A stretch of 64,000 nucleotides of DNA from Tenebrionibacter intestinalis (GCF_016632365.1 NZ_JAEPBH010000007.1:1-64000), one strand, 5' to 3'. Counted from the first letter of the stretch, positions 29,231 through 40,516 are shown. Notes: generated by a model not told the origin, from the sequence alone. Numbers and translations are program-made.

Positions 29231-30099
29231 TGTCTATTCTTATTGATAAAAATACCAAAGTCATTTGCCAGGGTTTTACCGGCAGCCAGGGGTCTTTCCA
29301 CTCAGAGCAGGCGATTGCTTATGGCACAAAGTTGGTCGGTGGCGTAACGCCGGGCAAGGGCGGTACTACGCATCTGGGCCGGCCGGTATTTAATACGGTG
29401 CGCGAAGCCGTTGAGGCGACGGGGGCAACCGCGTCAGTGATTTATGTGCCGGCGCCGTTTTGTAAGGATTCTATACTTGAAGCCATTAATGCAGGCATCA
29501 AGCTTATCGTGACCATTACTGAAGGTATCCCGACGCTGGATATGCTGACCGTAAAAGTCGCGCTTGATGAGGCTGGCGTGCGCATGATTGGTCCTAACTG
29601 CCCGGGGGTGATTACGCCAGGCGAGTGTAAAATCGGTATTATGCCGGGCCATATCCATAAGCCAGGTAAAGTGGGGATTGTGTCCCGTTCCGGTACGCTA
29701 ACGTATGAAGCGGTTAAACAAACCACGGACTATGGGTTTGGTCAGTCCACCTGCGTAGGCATTGGCGGCGACCCTATTGCGGGATCCAGTTTTATCGATA
29801 TTCTGAAACTCTTCCAGGACGATCCGCAGACCGAAGCCATTGTGATGATCGGTGAAATCGGCGGAAGCGCGGAAGAGGAGGCCGCCGCCTACATTAAGGC
29901 GCACGTGACTAAACCTGTTGTGGGCTACATTGCCGGTGTGACGGCGCCGAAAGGTAAACGTATGGGCCATGCGGGCGCCATCATTGCCGGCGGTAAGGGC
30001 ACTGCCGATGAAAAATTTGCGGCCCTGGAAGCGGCTGGGGTGAAAACGGTACGTAGCCTGGCGGATATTGGCGAAGCGCTGAAGGCCGTTATCGGTTAA
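29230..30099 (+). CDS. sucD: Succinyl-CoA synthetase, alpha subunit
   Basis: CoA-binding and phosphohistidine-bearing subunit of succinyl-CoA synthetase, 289 residues as in E. coli. The Rossmann CoA site is near the start ([15 protein letters not shown]), [10 protein letters not shown] and SRSGTLTYE are typical, and the phosphorylated His lies in [19 protein letters not shown] near residue 247. It is the last gene of the sdh-suc cluster. Its 3' UTR ends in a strong terminator and probably releases the SdhX sRNA. Confidence 0.98.
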   Translation: MSILIDKNTKVICQGFTGSQGSFHSEQAIAYGTKLVGGVTPGKGGTTHLGRPVFNTVREAVEATGATASVIYVPAPFCKDSILEAINAGIKLIVTITEGIPTLDMLTVKVALDEAGVRMIGPNCPGVITPGECKIGIMPGHIHKPGKVGIVSRSGTLTYEAVKQTTDYGFGQSTCVGIGGDPIAGSSFIDILKLFQDDPQTEAIVMIGEIGGSAEEEAAAYIKAHVTKPVVGYIAGVTAPKGKRMGHAGAIIAGGKGTADEKFAALEAAGVKTVRSLADIGEALKAVIG

Positions 30100-30197
30100 T
30101 GCTAAAGCGGCACTGCCTTTCTGTGGCGTTGTTATAAAGGCATGCCGTTGTTGGAAAGTTTGAGCCTGAGCCGGGTCAATCCCGCTCAGGCTTTTTG
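30100..30197 (+). ncRNA. sdhX: Probable SdhX (RybD) sRNA from the sucD 3' UTR
   Basis: In E. coli and Salmonella the last ~100 bases of the sdh-suc mRNA are processed into the Hfq-dependent sRNA SdhX, which represses ackA and other genes. Here the 98 bases after the sucD stop are non-coding and end in a canonical Hfq-type terminator with a U tract, in the same place. The exact 5' end and seed could not be verified by alignment. Confidence 0.5.
30163..30197 (+). terminator. sdh-suc operon terminator
   Basis: A 9-bp perfect stem (agcctgagc at 30163-30171, gctcaggct at 30184-30192) is followed by a T run, a classical intrinsic terminator 63 bases after the sucD stop. Confidence 0.92.
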
Positions 30198-30386
30198 TTT
30201 TCTGCGATTTCGGGTGTGAATGGCGTGGTTAAATGCCGCTTTGCTCGTTGATGACGGATAACGGCGCTGCTTTTATTCGTTATTGCGGCAGCGGCGGCGA
30301 GCGTTTCAACTTCCAGGCTGAGGTCAAAGCGAGTAAAAACGTGGTTTTGTCCCTTTTGGAATAGAGTAATATTAATTATTTGATTT

Positions 30387-30677
30387 TTAAACTTTAATTA
30401 TCACGTTTCGGGTTGGGGTGTTTGGCCTGACGTGTATCACCAGCTCCACATCTTCTTCTTTATTCTTATAACGCTCTGCCGATTCAGGCTGCCAGCCCAA
30501 CCGTTTTTGCACATTTCCTTCAAAGACCGCCTGGTGTGGGAATGCGCACATTTTTTCTTCATATAGTTTAATTTTGTTATTCATTCGAATGAGAGTGCGT
30601 ACAAAACGCTTACAGTTTTTGCTATTTCCAGTACCGCCAGTTTCAACCGCTTTTGTCTTCTTTCTGAAACCGGGCAT
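30387..30677 (-). CDS. Doubtful small ORF, no recognised family
   Basis: A 96-codon minus-strand ORF (internal ATG at 30584 would give 65 residues). I recognise no domain; the C-terminal part has a protein-like charge pattern (YKNKEEDVELVIHVRPNTPTRNVIIKV). No Shine-Dalgarno is visible before either ATG. It lies alone in the sucD-cydA spacer and could be a decayed remnant or chance ORF. Composition is more AT-rich than its neighbours. Confidence 0.25.
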   Translation of the reverse strand: MPGFRKKTKAVETGGTGNSKNCKRFVRTLIRMNNKIKLYEEKMCAFPHQAVFEGNVQKRLGWQPESAERYKNKEEDVELVIHVRPNTPTRNVIIKV

Positions 30678-31208
30678 TGCGTCAGGCTGAGTGATATTTG
30701 AACAGAGGCAGTAACGTGATCTGTCGGGGTGGCTTAACGCTGTCCTGATTCGGTACTGGCCATGCTAGCCCGCATGGATACGGATATAACGCTTTAGGGT
30801 TAGCCATTTAATGCATTAACGGCCATGTAAACTGCGCATGCGCTGTTGTGTGTAATCAGGCGATGCGTGAGCAAAACGCGTTTATATCCAGAGACAGGCG
30901 TTGGCCTGGATCCCGCTTTTTTGTTAATTGAAAAGGCAAATCAATATAAATAAAAAGATATTGTCATGTAAACGACGTGTAATAAGATGTGGTTGTTTAC
31001 TATTCGAAAAAATAAAGATTTCTTTATGTTTTAACGTTACGGTTTTAATTAATTACCGATGATCAATTAAAGCGAAAATGATTATGCTCAGCAGCCAGTA
31101 ATTTGTATAAGTTAAGATAAATAAATGAATGCTATTATGCACAATAAATTAACATGTAAGTCACTTTTGATGTTAATGATGCTAAATTGTTAACATGGCG
31201 CCTGTTAA

Positions 31209-31222
31209 TTGATTTGCGTCAA
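31209..31222. promoter_or_regulatory. FNR-like site upstream of cydA
   Basis: The sequence TTGAT-ttgc-GTCAA matches the FNR consensus TTGAT-N4-ATCAA with one mismatch. In E. coli FNR and ArcA-P jointly set microaerobic cydAB expression. The site is about 330 bp before cydA, a distance compatible with the long E. coli control region. Confidence 0.5.
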
Positions 31223-31552
31223 AGTTTATGGCGCATGTTTTTTAGGGCTTTGGCGGTAATTTGTTGTAAATCAAGCTGGCGCTTGTGGGCTAAATTCGCT
31301 ATATATTGATCACAATCGTGAAACGCAAAGAAGGTTAATCAAAATCCTGTTTATTGTATGGGTGTTGCGGCGTAATATATTTACGGAAATCGTATGGTAT
31401 TTTTTTAACGTATTTGTAAACTTCTTTCTTTAAGAGTGAGTTAAGTACATTCTCATCTATGAGGAAGCAAATGTTTTCTATTGGGGCATGCCTTGCAGAA
31501 CATCTTTTTTGTTCTGTGTCTGGAGTCTTCATGTGAAGAGCAAGGAGTCAGG

Positions 31553-33115
31553 ATGTTTGATATCGTCGAACTGTCGCGTTTACAGTTTGCCTTGACCGCG
31601 ATGTACCACTTCCTTTTTGTGCCGTTAACGCTGGGTATGGCGTTTTTGTTGGCCATAATGGAAACGGTATATGTGCTGACAGGTAAGCAAATCTATAAAG
31701 ATATGACCAAATTCTGGGGCAAGTTGTTTGGTATCAACTTTGCGCTGGGGGTCGCAACGGGTCTGACTATGGAGTTCCAGTTCGGAACGAACTGGTCTTA
31801 TTATTCTCATTACGTCGGTGATATTTTCGGCGCGCCGCTGGCTATCGAAGGGTTGATGGCCTTCTTCCTGGAATCCACGTTTGTCGGCCTGTTTTTCTTT
31901 GGCTGGGATCGCCTGGGTAAAGTACAGCACATGGCGGTAACCTGGCTTGTAGCGCTGGGCTCCAACCTGTCTGCATTGTGGATCCTCATCGCCAACGGTT
32001 GGATGCAAAACCCGATTGCCTCAGACTTTAACTTTGAAACCATGCGCATGGAGATGGTCAGCTTTGCCGACCTGGTTCTCAACCCGGTTGCGCAGGTGAA
32101 ATTTGTTCATACCGTGGCCTCTGGCTATGTGACTGGCGCGATGTTCATTTTGGGCATCAGCGCATGGTATATGTTGAAAGGGCGCGACATGGCGTTCGCG
32201 AAACGCTCCTTTGCCATCGCCGCCAGCTTTGGTATGGCGGCTGTGCTTTCCGTCATTGTGCTTGGCGATGAATCCGGCTATGAGATGGGGGATGTCCAAA
32301 AGACCAAATTAGCCGCGATTGAAGCTGAATGGGAAACGCAGCCGGCGCCAGCCGCCTTTACGCTGTTCGGCATCCCGGATCAGGAAAAGCAAAGAAACGA
32401 CTTCCAGATTCAGATCCCCTACGCGCTGGGGTTGATCGCCACCCGTTCAATAGACAAGCCGGTTATTGGCCTTAAAGATCTGATGGTGCAGCATGAAGCG
32501 CGTATTCGTAACGGTATGCAGGCGTATCACCTGCTTGAAGCGTTGCGTAACGGCTCCACGGATCAGACAGTGCGCGATAATTTCAACGCTGTGAAAAAAG
32601 ATTTGGGCTACGGGCTGTTGCTTAAGCGCTACACGCCAAACGTTACCGATGCCACAGAAGCGCAGATCAAGCAGGCGACGAAAGACTCTATTCCAAGCGT
32701 GTTGCCGCTTTACTTCGCGTTTCGCATCATGGTGGCCTGCGGCTTCCTGCTGCTCATCATTATTGCCGCTTCTTTCTGGACGGTTATACGCAACCGCATA
32801 GGCGAAAAGAAATGGGTGCTGCGCGCCGCGCTGTTCGGCATTCCTCTGCCGTGGATAGCGGTAGAAGCAGGTTGGTTTGTGGCTGAATATGGCCGCCAGC
32901 CCTGGGCAATCGGTGAAGTGTTGCCGACTGCCGTGGCGAACTCCACGCTGACTGCAGGCGATCTGATCTTCTCGATGGTTCTCATCTGCGGCCTTTATAC
33001 GCTGTTCCTGGTGGCTGAGTTGTTCCTGATGTTCAAATTTGCCCGCCTTGGCCCAAGCAGCCTGAAGACCGGTCGTTATCACTTTGAGCAAACCAGCGCT
33101 CAGCCGGCACGCTAA
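31553..33115 (+). CDS. cydA: Cytochrome bd-I ubiquinol oxidase subunit I
   Basis: Heme-bearing catalytic subunit of the high-affinity terminal oxidase that reduces O2 with ubiquinol at low oxygen. Starting at [20 protein letters not shown] gives 520 residues (E. coli 522). His19 is the heme b595 ligand, the His in [11 protein letters not shown] corresponds to H186 of heme b558, and the long quinol-binding Q loop (about 250-380) is present, as in E. coli-type enzymes. Nine or so membrane helices are predicted from hydrophobicity. A cydABX-ybgE operon follows with short spacing. Confidence 0.98.
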   Translation: MFDIVELSRLQFALTAMYHFLFVPLTLGMAFLLAIMETVYVLTGKQIYKDMTKFWGKLFGINFALGVATGLTMEFQFGTNWSYYSHYVGDIFGAPLAIEGLMAFFLESTFVGLFFFGWDRLGKVQHMAVTWLVALGSNLSALWILIANGWMQNPIASDFNFETMRMEMVSFADLVLNPVAQVKFVHTVASGYVTGAMFILGISAWYMLKGRDMAFAKRSFAIAASFGMAAVLSVIVLGDESGYEMGDVQKTKLAAIEAEWETQPAPAAFTLFGIPDQEKQRNDFQIQIPYALGLIATRSIDKPVIGLKDLMVQHEARIRNGMQAYHLLEALRNGSTDQTVRDNFNAVKKDLGYGLLLKRYTPNVTDATEAQIKQATKDSIPSVLPLYFAFRIMVACGFLLLIIIAASFWTVIRNRIGEKKWVLRAALFGIPLPWIAVEAGWFVAEYGRQPWAIGEVLPTAVANSTLTAGDLIFSMVLICGLYTLFLVAELFLMFKFARLGPSSLKTGRYHFEQTSAQPAR

Positions 33116-33130
33116 GACAGGAGTCGAGAA

Positions 33131-34270
33131 ATGATCGATTATGAAGTATTGCGTTTTATCTGGTGGCTGCTTATCGGCGTTTTGCTGATTGGTTTTGCCG
33201 TCACCGATGGTTTTGATATGGGTGTTGGTATGCTGACCCGCTTTCTCGGGCACAGCGATACTGAACGGCGCGTAATGATCAACAGCATCGCTCCGCACTG
33301 GGATGGTAACCAGGTATGGCTGATTACCGCCGGCGGCGCGCTGTTCGCCGCCTGGCCGATGGTGTATGCCGCCGCGTTCTCGGGGTTCTATGTCGCAATG
33401 ATTCTGGTGCTGGCCGCTTTGTTCTTCCGCCCGGTGGGTTTTGACTACCGTTCGAAGATAGAAGACGCCCGCTGGCGCAATATGTGGGACTGGGGCATTT
33501 TCGTAGGCAGCTTCGTGCCGCCGCTGGTGATTGGCGTGGCTTTCGGCAACCTGTTGCAGGGCGTGCCGTTTAGCGTGGATGAATATCTGCGTTTGACCTA
33601 CACAGGCAACTTCTTTCAGTTGCTGAACCCGTTTGGCCTGCTGGCCGGCGTGGTGAGTGTGGCGATGATTTTGACGCAGGGCGCTACTTATTTGCAAATG
33701 CGCACCACCGGCGAACTTCGTCTGCGTACCCGTACAACCGCGCAGATCTCTGCGCTGGTCATGATGGTGTGTTTTGTGCTGGCTGGTGTTTGGGTGGTTT
33801 ACGGTATTGATGGCTACGTAGTGACGTCAACGCTGGATACCCATGCTGCGTCTAACCCGTTAATGAAAGCGGTCGCGCGTCAGCCCGGCGCATGGCTTGC
33901 GAACTTTAACAATATGCCGGCGTTGTGGGCTATCCCTGCGTTGGGCGTGGCGTTGCCGCTGCTGACCGTGCTCTGCTCGCGTATTGAGCGTGGCGCGTGG
34001 GCGTTTGTGTTCTCTTCGCTGACGCTCGCCTGCGTGATTCTGACGGCGGGCATTGCGATGTTCCCGTTCGTTATGCCGTCCAGCACAATGATGAACGCCA
34101 GCCTGACGATGTGGGATGCCACCTCCAGCCAGTTGACGCTAAACCTGATGACCTGGGTCGCTGTCGTATTTGTACCCATTATCCTGGCCTACACCGCCTG
34201 GTGTTACTGGAAAATGTTTGGGCGTATCACCAAAGCGCATATTGAAAGCAACAGCAACACTCTGTACTGA
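33131..34270 (+). CDS. cydB: Cytochrome bd-I ubiquinol oxidase subunit II
   Basis: Second large membrane subunit of cytochrome bd-I, 379 residues exactly as in E. coli. It is predicted to have eight transmembrane helices; the N-terminus MIDYEVLRFIWWLLIGVLLIGFAVTDGFDMGVGML contains the conserved FAVTDGFDMG motif. In the E. coli structure CydB binds a structural ubiquinone and carries an oxygen or proton path. The gene starts 15 bp after cydA and is followed by cydX after 14 bp. Confidence 0.98.
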   Translation: MIDYEVLRFIWWLLIGVLLIGFAVTDGFDMGVGMLTRFLGHSDTERRVMINSIAPHWDGNQVWLITAGGALFAAWPMVYAAAFSGFYVAMILVLAALFFRPVGFDYRSKIEDARWRNMWDWGIFVGSFVPPLVIGVAFGNLLQGVPFSVDEYLRLTYTGNFFQLLNPFGLLAGVVSVAMILTQGATYLQMRTTGELRLRTRTTAQISALVMMVCFVLAGVWVVYGIDGYVVTSTLDTHAASNPLMKAVARQPGAWLANFNNMPALWAIPALGVALPLLTVLCSRIERGAWAFVFSSLTLACVILTAGIAMFPFVMPSSTMMNASLTMWDATSSQLTLNLMTWVAVVFVPIILAYTAWCYWKMFGRITKAHIESNSNTLY

Positions 34271-34284
34271 GTGAGGAGATAAGC

Positions 34285-34386
34285 ATGTGGTATTTTGCAT
34301 GGATACTGGGAACGCTGCTGGCCTGTGCCGTTGGGGTATTAACCGCGCTGGCGATTGAGCAAGCCGAGTCTCGTAACAACGGATGA
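34285..34386 (+). CDS. cydX: Cytochrome bd-I accessory subunit CydX
   Basis: A 33-residue single-helix protein (MWYFAWILGTLLACAVGV..., ending ESRNNG) required for assembly and stability of the bd-I oxidase. It was too short for ordinary ORF cut-offs but the sequence matches the CydX family: an N-terminal MWYFAWILG membrane entry followed by a helix with TALAIEQ. A good gaggag site (34273-34278) precedes the ATG. Its stop overlaps the ybgE start (ATGA at 34383-34386). Confidence 0.96.
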   Translation: MWYFAWILGTLLACAVGVLTALAIEQAESRNNG

Positions 34387-34709
34387 ATAAAATTATTGCA
34401 ACGCTTTACGCGGTAATGGATAAGCGCCCTTTAAGGGCGCTTTCCTTAGTCCTGGCGCTGCTGCTCGCAGGGTGTATTTTCTGGGATCCGTCGCGCTTTG
34501 CGGCGAAAACCAGCGCTCTGTCAGTGTGGCACGGTTTTTTGTTAATGTGGGCGGTTTGCGCGGGCGTTATTCACGGTGTGGGATTCAGGCCTGCGGCGCT
34601 GCGCTGGCAGGGTTTTTTCTGTCCGCTTATCGCTGACCTGGCGTTGATTGCTGGCCTGATGTTTTTCTTTTTCCAGGCTTTTGCGCCTTCTGTTTATGGG
34701 TCAGGCTGA
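34383..34709 (+). CDS. ybgE: Cyd operon membrane protein YbgE
   Basis: A 108-residue integral membrane protein (E. coli 97) with three hydrophobic helices (about 17-33, 47-67 and 80-100). It is always found at the end of the cyd operon in enterobacteria and is sometimes called CydE-like, but its function in oxidase assembly is not established. The start overlaps cydX by four bases. A long stem-loop begins at its stop codon (34693-34717). Confidence 0.92.
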   Translation: MNKIIATLYAVMDKRPLRALSLVLALLLAGCIFWDPSRFAAKTSALSVWHGFLLMWAVCAGVIHGVGFRPAALRWQGFFCPLIADLALIAGLMFFFFQAFAPSVYGSG

Positions 34710-34717
34710 CCCATAAA
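34693..34717 (+). terminator. Terminator of the cyd operon
   Basis: An 11-bp perfect stem (tttatgggtca with tgacccataaa) and a ggc loop overlaps the ybgE stop codon and is followed by an AT-rich tail. It probably ends the cydABX-ybgE transcript before the tol promoter. Confidence 0.7.
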
Positions 34718-34805
34718 TATTTATCTTTCCCTTCCTTCCTCCCATTCCAAACCCCGATTTGCTTGCGTATAGTAGCTACGTTTATTTGGCATGCCGGGAT
34801 GTAGA

Positions 34806-35899
<1,094 letters not shown>

Positions 35900-35902
35900 A
35901 AC

Positions 35903-36331
35903 ATGGCCAGAACACGCAGACGGGGCCGGCGCGAACTGAAGTCAGAAATTAACATCGTTCCGCTGCTGGATGTGCTGCTGGTGCTGTTGCTTATTTTTAT
36001 GGCGACTGCGCCCATTATCACGCAAAGCGTGGAAGTGGATCTGCCGGATGCGACCGATGCTAAAACGGTAAGTACGAATGACGAACCACCAGTGATTGTC
36101 GAAGTCGCAGGCGTCGGTCAGTACAGTATTGTCGTTGGCAAGGAGCGTATAGAGCAGCTACCGCCTGAGCAAGTCGCCGCGCAAGCGCAGCAGCGTCTGG
36201 AAGCAAACCCCAAAACGGTATTCCTGATTGGCGGTGCGAAAGATGTGCCCTACGACGAAGTGATTAAGGCTCTTAACCTGCTGCATCAGGCAGGCGTGAA
36301 GTCGGTCGGGTTAATGACTCAGCCGATTTGA
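35903..36331 (+). CDS. tolR: Tol-Pal system protein TolR
   Basis: Partner of TolQ (ExbD/MotB family), 142 residues. A single membrane helix near residues 20-38 carries the essential Asp in NIVPLLDVLLVLLLIFM (D25 region, equivalent to E. coli D23); the periplasmic domain follows with the C-terminal GVKSVGLMTQP strand. It is separated from tolQ by three bases and from tolA by 30. Confidence 0.98.
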   Translation: MARTRRRGRRELKSEINIVPLLDVLLVLLLIFMATAPIITQSVEVDLPDATDAKTVSTNDEPPVIVEVAGVGQYSIVVGKERIEQLPPEQVAAQAQQRLEANPKTVFLIGGAKDVPYDEVIKALNLLHQAGVKSVGLMTQPI

Positions 36332-36361
36332 TAACGAGCTGAACAGTTTTGGGGAACCAGG

Positions 36362-37474
36362 GTGTCTAAGGTAACCGAAGAAAATGCAAAGCTAAAGCGG
36401 GCGATCGCAGTCTCTGTCGCGCTGCACATCGTGCTGATAGCGCTGCTGGTATGGAGTTCATTTGACGAACACATCGACGCCAGCGCGGGCGGCGGCGGCG
36501 GTTCGATCGACGCTGTGATGGTCGATCCGGGCGCGGTTGTTGATCAGTACAATCGTCAGCAGGATCAGCAGGCAAGCGCCAGGCGTGCCGCTGAACAGCG
36601 GGAAAAGCAGGCGCAGCAGCAGGCTGCGGAGATGCGTGAAAAGCAGGCTGCGGAACAGGCGCGTTTAAAACAGCTGGAAAAAGAACGGCTGGAGGCGCAG
36701 GAAAAAGCTCGGCAACAGAAAGCGGAGCAGCAAAAACAGGCCGAAGAGGCAGCCCTGCGCCTTCAGGAATTGCAAAAGCAGGCCGCAGAAGCCGCCGCGG
36801 CCAAAGCGCAGGCTGAGGCGCAGGCAAAACAGGCGGCGGCGCAGGCAAAGAAAGAAGCTGAAAAAGAAGCGGCCAAAGCGGCGGCCGAGGCGCAGAAAAA
36901 AGCGCAACAGGAAGCGGCAAAAAAAGCCCGGCAGGAGGCCGAACAGAAGGCGGCTGAAGCCGCGAAAAAGGCCGCAGCCGAAAAGGCGGCTGCCGAGAAA
37001 AAAGCCGCCGCGGCGAAGAAAGCTGAAGCGGCGAAGAAAGCTGAAGCGGCCAAAAAAGCGGCGGCGGAGAAAGCCTCCGCCTCTGGCGTGGACGATCTTA
37101 TCGGCGATCTCAGTTCGGGTAAGAATGCGCCGAAAACCGGCGGTGGCGCAAAGGGAAACAATGCCGCTGCGGCGGGGACAGGGAATAATAAGAACAACGG
37201 CGCGTCTGGCGCGGAAATAAACAGCTATGCCGCGCAAATTAAAGCCGCTATTGAGAGCAGGTTCTATGATGCCTCCTCCTATGCCGGTAAGGTTTGTACG
37301 CTGCGTATTAAGCTTGCGCCGGATGGGCTGCTTTTGAGCGTGCAGTCCGAGGGGGGCGACCCTGCGCTTTGCCAGGCGGCGCTGGCTGCGGCGCGACAGG
37401 CGCGTATGCCTAAACCACCGAGCCAGGCGGTCTATGAGGTCTTTAAAAATGCGCCGCTGGACTTTAAGCCGTAG
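36362..37474 (+). CDS. tolA: Tol-Pal energy-transducing protein TolA
   Basis: Inner-membrane protein spanning the periplasm to pull on TolB-Pal. The GTG start (as in E. coli) gives 370 residues against 421 in K-12, so the central rod is shorter. Domain I has a transmembrane helix (about 14-34) with the conserved SVALHIVLIALL; domain II is a long Ala/Lys/Glu/Gln coiled coil (about 65-240) made of AEAAKKA-type repeats; domain III (about 280-370) is the globular end with AAIESRFYDASSYAGKVCTLRI. Repeat number in domain II is known to vary between strains. Confidence 0.97.
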   Translation: MSKVTEENAKLKRAIAVSVALHIVLIALLVWSSFDEHIDASAGGGGGSIDAVMVDPGAVVDQYNRQQDQQASARRAAEQREKQAQQQAAEMREKQAAEQARLKQLEKERLEAQEKARQQKAEQQKQAEEAALRLQELQKQAAEAAAAKAQAEAQAKQAAAQAKKEAEKEAAKAAAEAQKKAQQEAAKKARQEAEQKAAEAAKKAAAEKAAAEKKAAAAKKAEAAKKAEAAKKAAAEKASASGVDDLIGDLSSGKNAPKTGGGAKGNNAAAAGTGNNKNNGASGAEINSYAAQIKAAIESRFYDASSYAGKVCTLRIKLAPDGLLLSVQSEGGDPALCQAALAAARQARMPKPPSQAVYEVFKNAPLDFKP

Positions 37475-37701
37475 CGCTTTTCTCTGCCGGCATGGGGGAA
37501 AAGCGGCTACGCTATGGACACGGGAAGCGCGTATTGTAATTTTCATATAATTAACATTCTGCTATACCCAATGTTTCAGGAAGGGGGCGAGGTATCGCTG
37601 TGCGGGAAACCTGTATCGCACAGCGGATGCGCAGCCGGTTTAGCCTGAATATGCTGAGGTACAGATTATCGAAGGCCCCGGGCCTGGATAAGGGAGATAA
37701 G

Positions 37702-38994
37702 ATGAAGCAGGCATTACGAGTTATAGTCAGTTTTCTGATGTTATGGGCGGCGATTGCGCACGCAGAAGTCCGTATCGAAATAACCCAGGGGGTGGACTCC
37801 GCGCGTCCTATCGGCGTTGCGCCATTTAAATGGGGCGGGCAGGGCGCCGCGCCGGAAGATATCGGTGCTATCGTCTCTTCTGATTTGCGCAATAGCGGTA
37901 AATTCAACCCGTTGGACAGGGCGCGTTTGCCGCAGCAGCCGGGTTCCGCTCAGGACGTTCAGCCTGCGGCGTGGTCTGCGCTGGGCATTGATGCCGTTGT
38001 CGTCGGGCAGGTAACGCCCAATGCCGATGGCAGCTATACCGTCGCTTACCAACTGGTCGATACCGGCGGCGCGCCAGGCACCGTATTGGCGCAGAACTCG
38101 TATAAAGTAAATAAGCAATGGCTGCGTTATGCTGGCCATACAGCCAGCGACGAAGTGTTCGAAAAACTCACCGGTATCAAGGGCGCGTTTCGTACCCGTA
38201 TTGCCTATGTGGTGCAGACTAACGGCGGCCAGTTCCCTTATGAACTGCGCGTTTCTGACTACGATGGTTATAACCAGTTTGTCGTTCACCGCTCCACCCA
38301 GCCTCTTATGTCGCCGACCTGGTCGCCAGATGGCGGCAAGCTTGCCTATGTCACTTTTGAAAGCGGCCGCTCTGCGCTGGTTATCCAGACGTTGTCTAAC
38401 GGCGCCGTGCGCCAGGTGGCGTCGTTCCCGCGCCACAACGGCGCGCCGGCCTTTTCGCCGGATGGCAGCAAACTCGCTTTTGCATTGTCAAAAACGGGCA
38501 GCCTGAATCTGTATGTTATGGACATCGGTTCCGGCCAGATTCGCCAGGTAACCAATGGCCGCAGCAACAACACAGAGCCGACCTGGTTCCCGGATAGCCA
38601 GAACCTGGCCTTTACCTCCGACCAGGCGGGCCGCCCTCAGGTGTATAAAGTGAATGTTAACGGCGGAGCGCCACAGCGTATAACCTGGGAAGGGACGCAG
38701 AACCAGGATGCCGATGTAAGCTCTGACGGTAAATTTATGGTGATGGTCAGCTCCAGCGGGGGCAAACAGAACATTGCACGACAGGATCTGGTCACGGGGG
38801 GCGTACAAATGCTGTCGTCCACGTTCCTGGATGAAACGCCGAGTCTGGCGCCGAATGGTACGATGGTTATCTACAGCTCTTCTCAGGGAATGGGATCGGT
38901 GCTGAACCTGGTTTCGACCGATGGGCGATTTAAAGCGCGTCTTCCGGCAACGGATGGGCAGGTTAAATTCCCGGCCTGGTCGCCGTATCTCTGA
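37702..38994 (+). CDS. tolB: Tol-Pal periplasmic protein TolB
   Basis: Periplasmic beta-propeller that bridges TolA and Pal. From [22 protein letters not shown] the product is 430 residues as in E. coli; the longer open frame upstream has no ribosome site. A signal peptide (1-21, cleaved after AHA) leads to the N-terminal alpha/beta domain holding the TolA box, then a six-bladed propeller with repeated [29 protein letters not shown] and [15 protein letters not shown] blades. It sits 227 bp after tolA, so a second promoter is possible. Confidence 0.98.
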   Translation: MKQALRVIVSFLMLWAAIAHAEVRIEITQGVDSARPIGVAPFKWGGQGAAPEDIGAIVSSDLRNSGKFNPLDRARLPQQPGSAQDVQPAAWSALGIDAVVVGQVTPNADGSYTVAYQLVDTGGAPGTVLAQNSYKVNKQWLRYAGHTASDEVFEKLTGIKGAFRTRIAYVVQTNGGQFPYELRVSDYDGYNQFVVHRSTQPLMSPTWSPDGGKLAYVTFESGRSALVIQTLSNGAVRQVASFPRHNGAPAFSPDGSKLAFALSKTGSLNLYVMDIGSGQIRQVTNGRSNNTEPTWFPDSQNLAFTSDQAGRPQVYKVNVNGGAPQRITWEGTQNQDADVSSDGKFMVMVSSSGGKQNIARQDLVTGGVQMLSSTFLDETPSLAPNGTMVIYSSSQGMGSVLNLVSTDGRFKARLPATDGQVKFPAWSPYL

Positions 38995-39026
38995 TAACAA
39001 TGAAATAATGAGTTAAGGATCTAAAC

Positions 39027-39554
39027 ATGCAACTGAATAAAGTGCTGAAAGGGCTGATGCTGGCTCTGCCTGTTATGGCTATCGCGGCCTGTAGTTCCAA
39101 CAAGAGCGCCGATAGCGATCAGAACGGCGCTGGCGGTATGCTGGGCGCGGGTACGGGTATGGATGCAAACGGCAACGGCGGCAATATGTCTTCAGATGAG
39201 CAGGCGCGCCTGCAGATGCAGCAACTGCAGCAGAACAACATTGTTTACTTCGGCTATGACAGCTACGATGTTAGCTCTGAATTCGCTCAAATGTTAGACG
39301 CGCATGCGGCTTTCCTGCGTAATAACCCGTCTTACAAAGTGACAATTGAAGGCCATGCTGACGAACGCGGCACGCCGGAATACAACATCGCCCTGGGCGA
39401 ACGCCGCGCTAATGCGGTCAAAATGTACCTACAGGGTAAAGGCGTATCTGCCGATCAGATAGCCATCGTATCCTACGGCAAAGAAAAACCCGCAGTACTG
39501 GGTCATGACGAAGCGGCTTACGCCAAAAACCGTCGTGCCGTACTGGTTTACTAA
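39027..39554 (+). CDS. pal: Peptidoglycan-associated lipoprotein Pal
   Basis: Outer-membrane lipoprotein that binds peptidoglycan and cycles with TolB at the septum. 175 residues; lipobox IAAC with the lipidated Cys at 22, a short Gly/Asn-rich linker, then the OmpA-C domain (about 65-175) with the meso-DAP-binding [23 protein letters not shown] motif. It follows tolB by 32 bp and precedes cpoB by nine. Confidence 0.98.
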   Translation: MQLNKVLKGLMLALPVMAIAACSSNKSADSDQNGAGGMLGAGTGMDANGNGGNMSSDEQARLQMQQLQQNNIVYFGYDSYDVSSEFAQMLDAHAAFLRNNPSYKVTIEGHADERGTPEYNIALGERRANAVKMYLQGKGVSADQIAIVSYGKEKPAVLGHDEAAYAKNRRAVLVY

Positions 39555-39563
39555 GAGAATGGC

Positions 39564-40352
39564 ATGAGCGGTAACTTCAGAGTCTCCCTGTTGAGCCTGT
39601 TGTTACTGATTGGCGCAGCGGCCCCTTCCGGGGCCGCTCATGCCCAGGCGTCAATCAGTAGTGTCGGCTCCGGCACGGTCGAAGATCGTGTCACCCAGCT
39701 TGAACGTATTTCGAACGCACACAGCCAGCTTTTAACCCAGCTTCAGCAGCAGCTCTCTGCTAACCAGTCCGATATTGATAGCCTGCGTGGGCAAATCCAG
39801 GAAAATCAGTATCAGCTTGGGCAGATTCAGGAACGTCAGCGACAGACTTTGTTGCAGATAGAGAACCTGAACGCTGAAGGCGCTGGGGCGCAAACGCGCA
39901 GTAGCGGCGCGCAGGCTAACGGCACGCCAGCGCCAGCAGCCGCTGGCGCTGCGGCCGCAGGGCAGGCGGTGCAGAGCGGCGATGCTAACTCGGACTACAA
40001 CGCCGCATTTGCGCTGGTGCAGGATAAGTCGCGCCAGGATGACGCTATCAAGGCGTTTGAGCGTTTTGTTCAGAAATATCCTGATTCCACCTATCAGCCC
40101 AATGCTCATTACTGGCTCGGGCAACTGAGTTATAACAAAGGGGATAAGGACGGCGCGGCGCATTACTTTGCCACCGTGGTAAAGAACTGGCCAAAATCGC
40201 CGAAGGCGCCGGATGCCATGTATAAAGTTGGCGTTATTATGCAGGCTAAAGGCGATAGCGCGAAAGCGAAAGCGGTTTACCAGCAAGTTATCGTGAAGTA
40301 TCCGGGTACCGATGCCGCCAGGCAGTCGCAGAAAAAACTTGATGCGCAATAA
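39564..40352 (+). CDS. cpoB: Cell division coordinator CpoB (YbgF)
   Basis: Periplasmic protein that links peptidoglycan synthase PBP1B and Tol activity at the division site. 262 residues (E. coli 263): signal peptide ending AHAQA (about residue 28), an N-terminal trimeric coiled coil (about 40-105, with the LTQLQQQLSANQSDIDSLRGQIQENQYQLGQIQERQ heptads), an Ala-rich linker and a TPR domain (about 140-262). It ends the tol-pal operon, followed by the tRNA cluster. Confidence 0.96.
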   Translation: MSGNFRVSLLSLLLLIGAAAPSGAAHAQASISSVGSGTVEDRVTQLERISNAHSQLLTQLQQQLSANQSDIDSLRGQIQENQYQLGQIQERQRQTLLQIENLNAEGAGAQTRSSGAQANGTPAPAAAGAAAAGQAVQSGDANSDYNAAFALVQDKSRQDDAIKAFERFVQKYPDSTYQPNAHYWLGQLSYNKGDKDGAAHYFATVVKNWPKSPKAPDAMYKVGVIMQAKGDSAKAKAVYQQVIVKYPGTDAARQSQKKLDAQ

Positions 40353-40516
40353 GTGGATGCGGCCAGGCCGGATACGCTGTTTTTCTGGTCTCGACGCATG
40401 AAACCTGACCGGTCAGGCGCTGATTATTAAAATTGTTGTTGCGCCAGATTCTCAAACCAGTAATATATGCCGCCGTTGCCGGGGCTTAAGGCGTTTAGCC
40501 TGAACCGGTAAAAAGT

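Larger units (their letters stand above)
30198..31552. other. Long spacer and cyd control region
   Basis: E. coli carries mngRAB here; no trace of them is visible. The left part holds one doubtful minus-strand ORF (30387-30677). From about 30900 the sequence is strongly AT-rich, as expected for the oxygen-controlled cydAB promoter region, and includes an FNR-like site. Several gttaa/ttaac motifs around 31140-31215 could be ArcA-P contacts. The 120 bases before cydA include a cagaac/gttctg hairpin. Confidence 0.6.
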
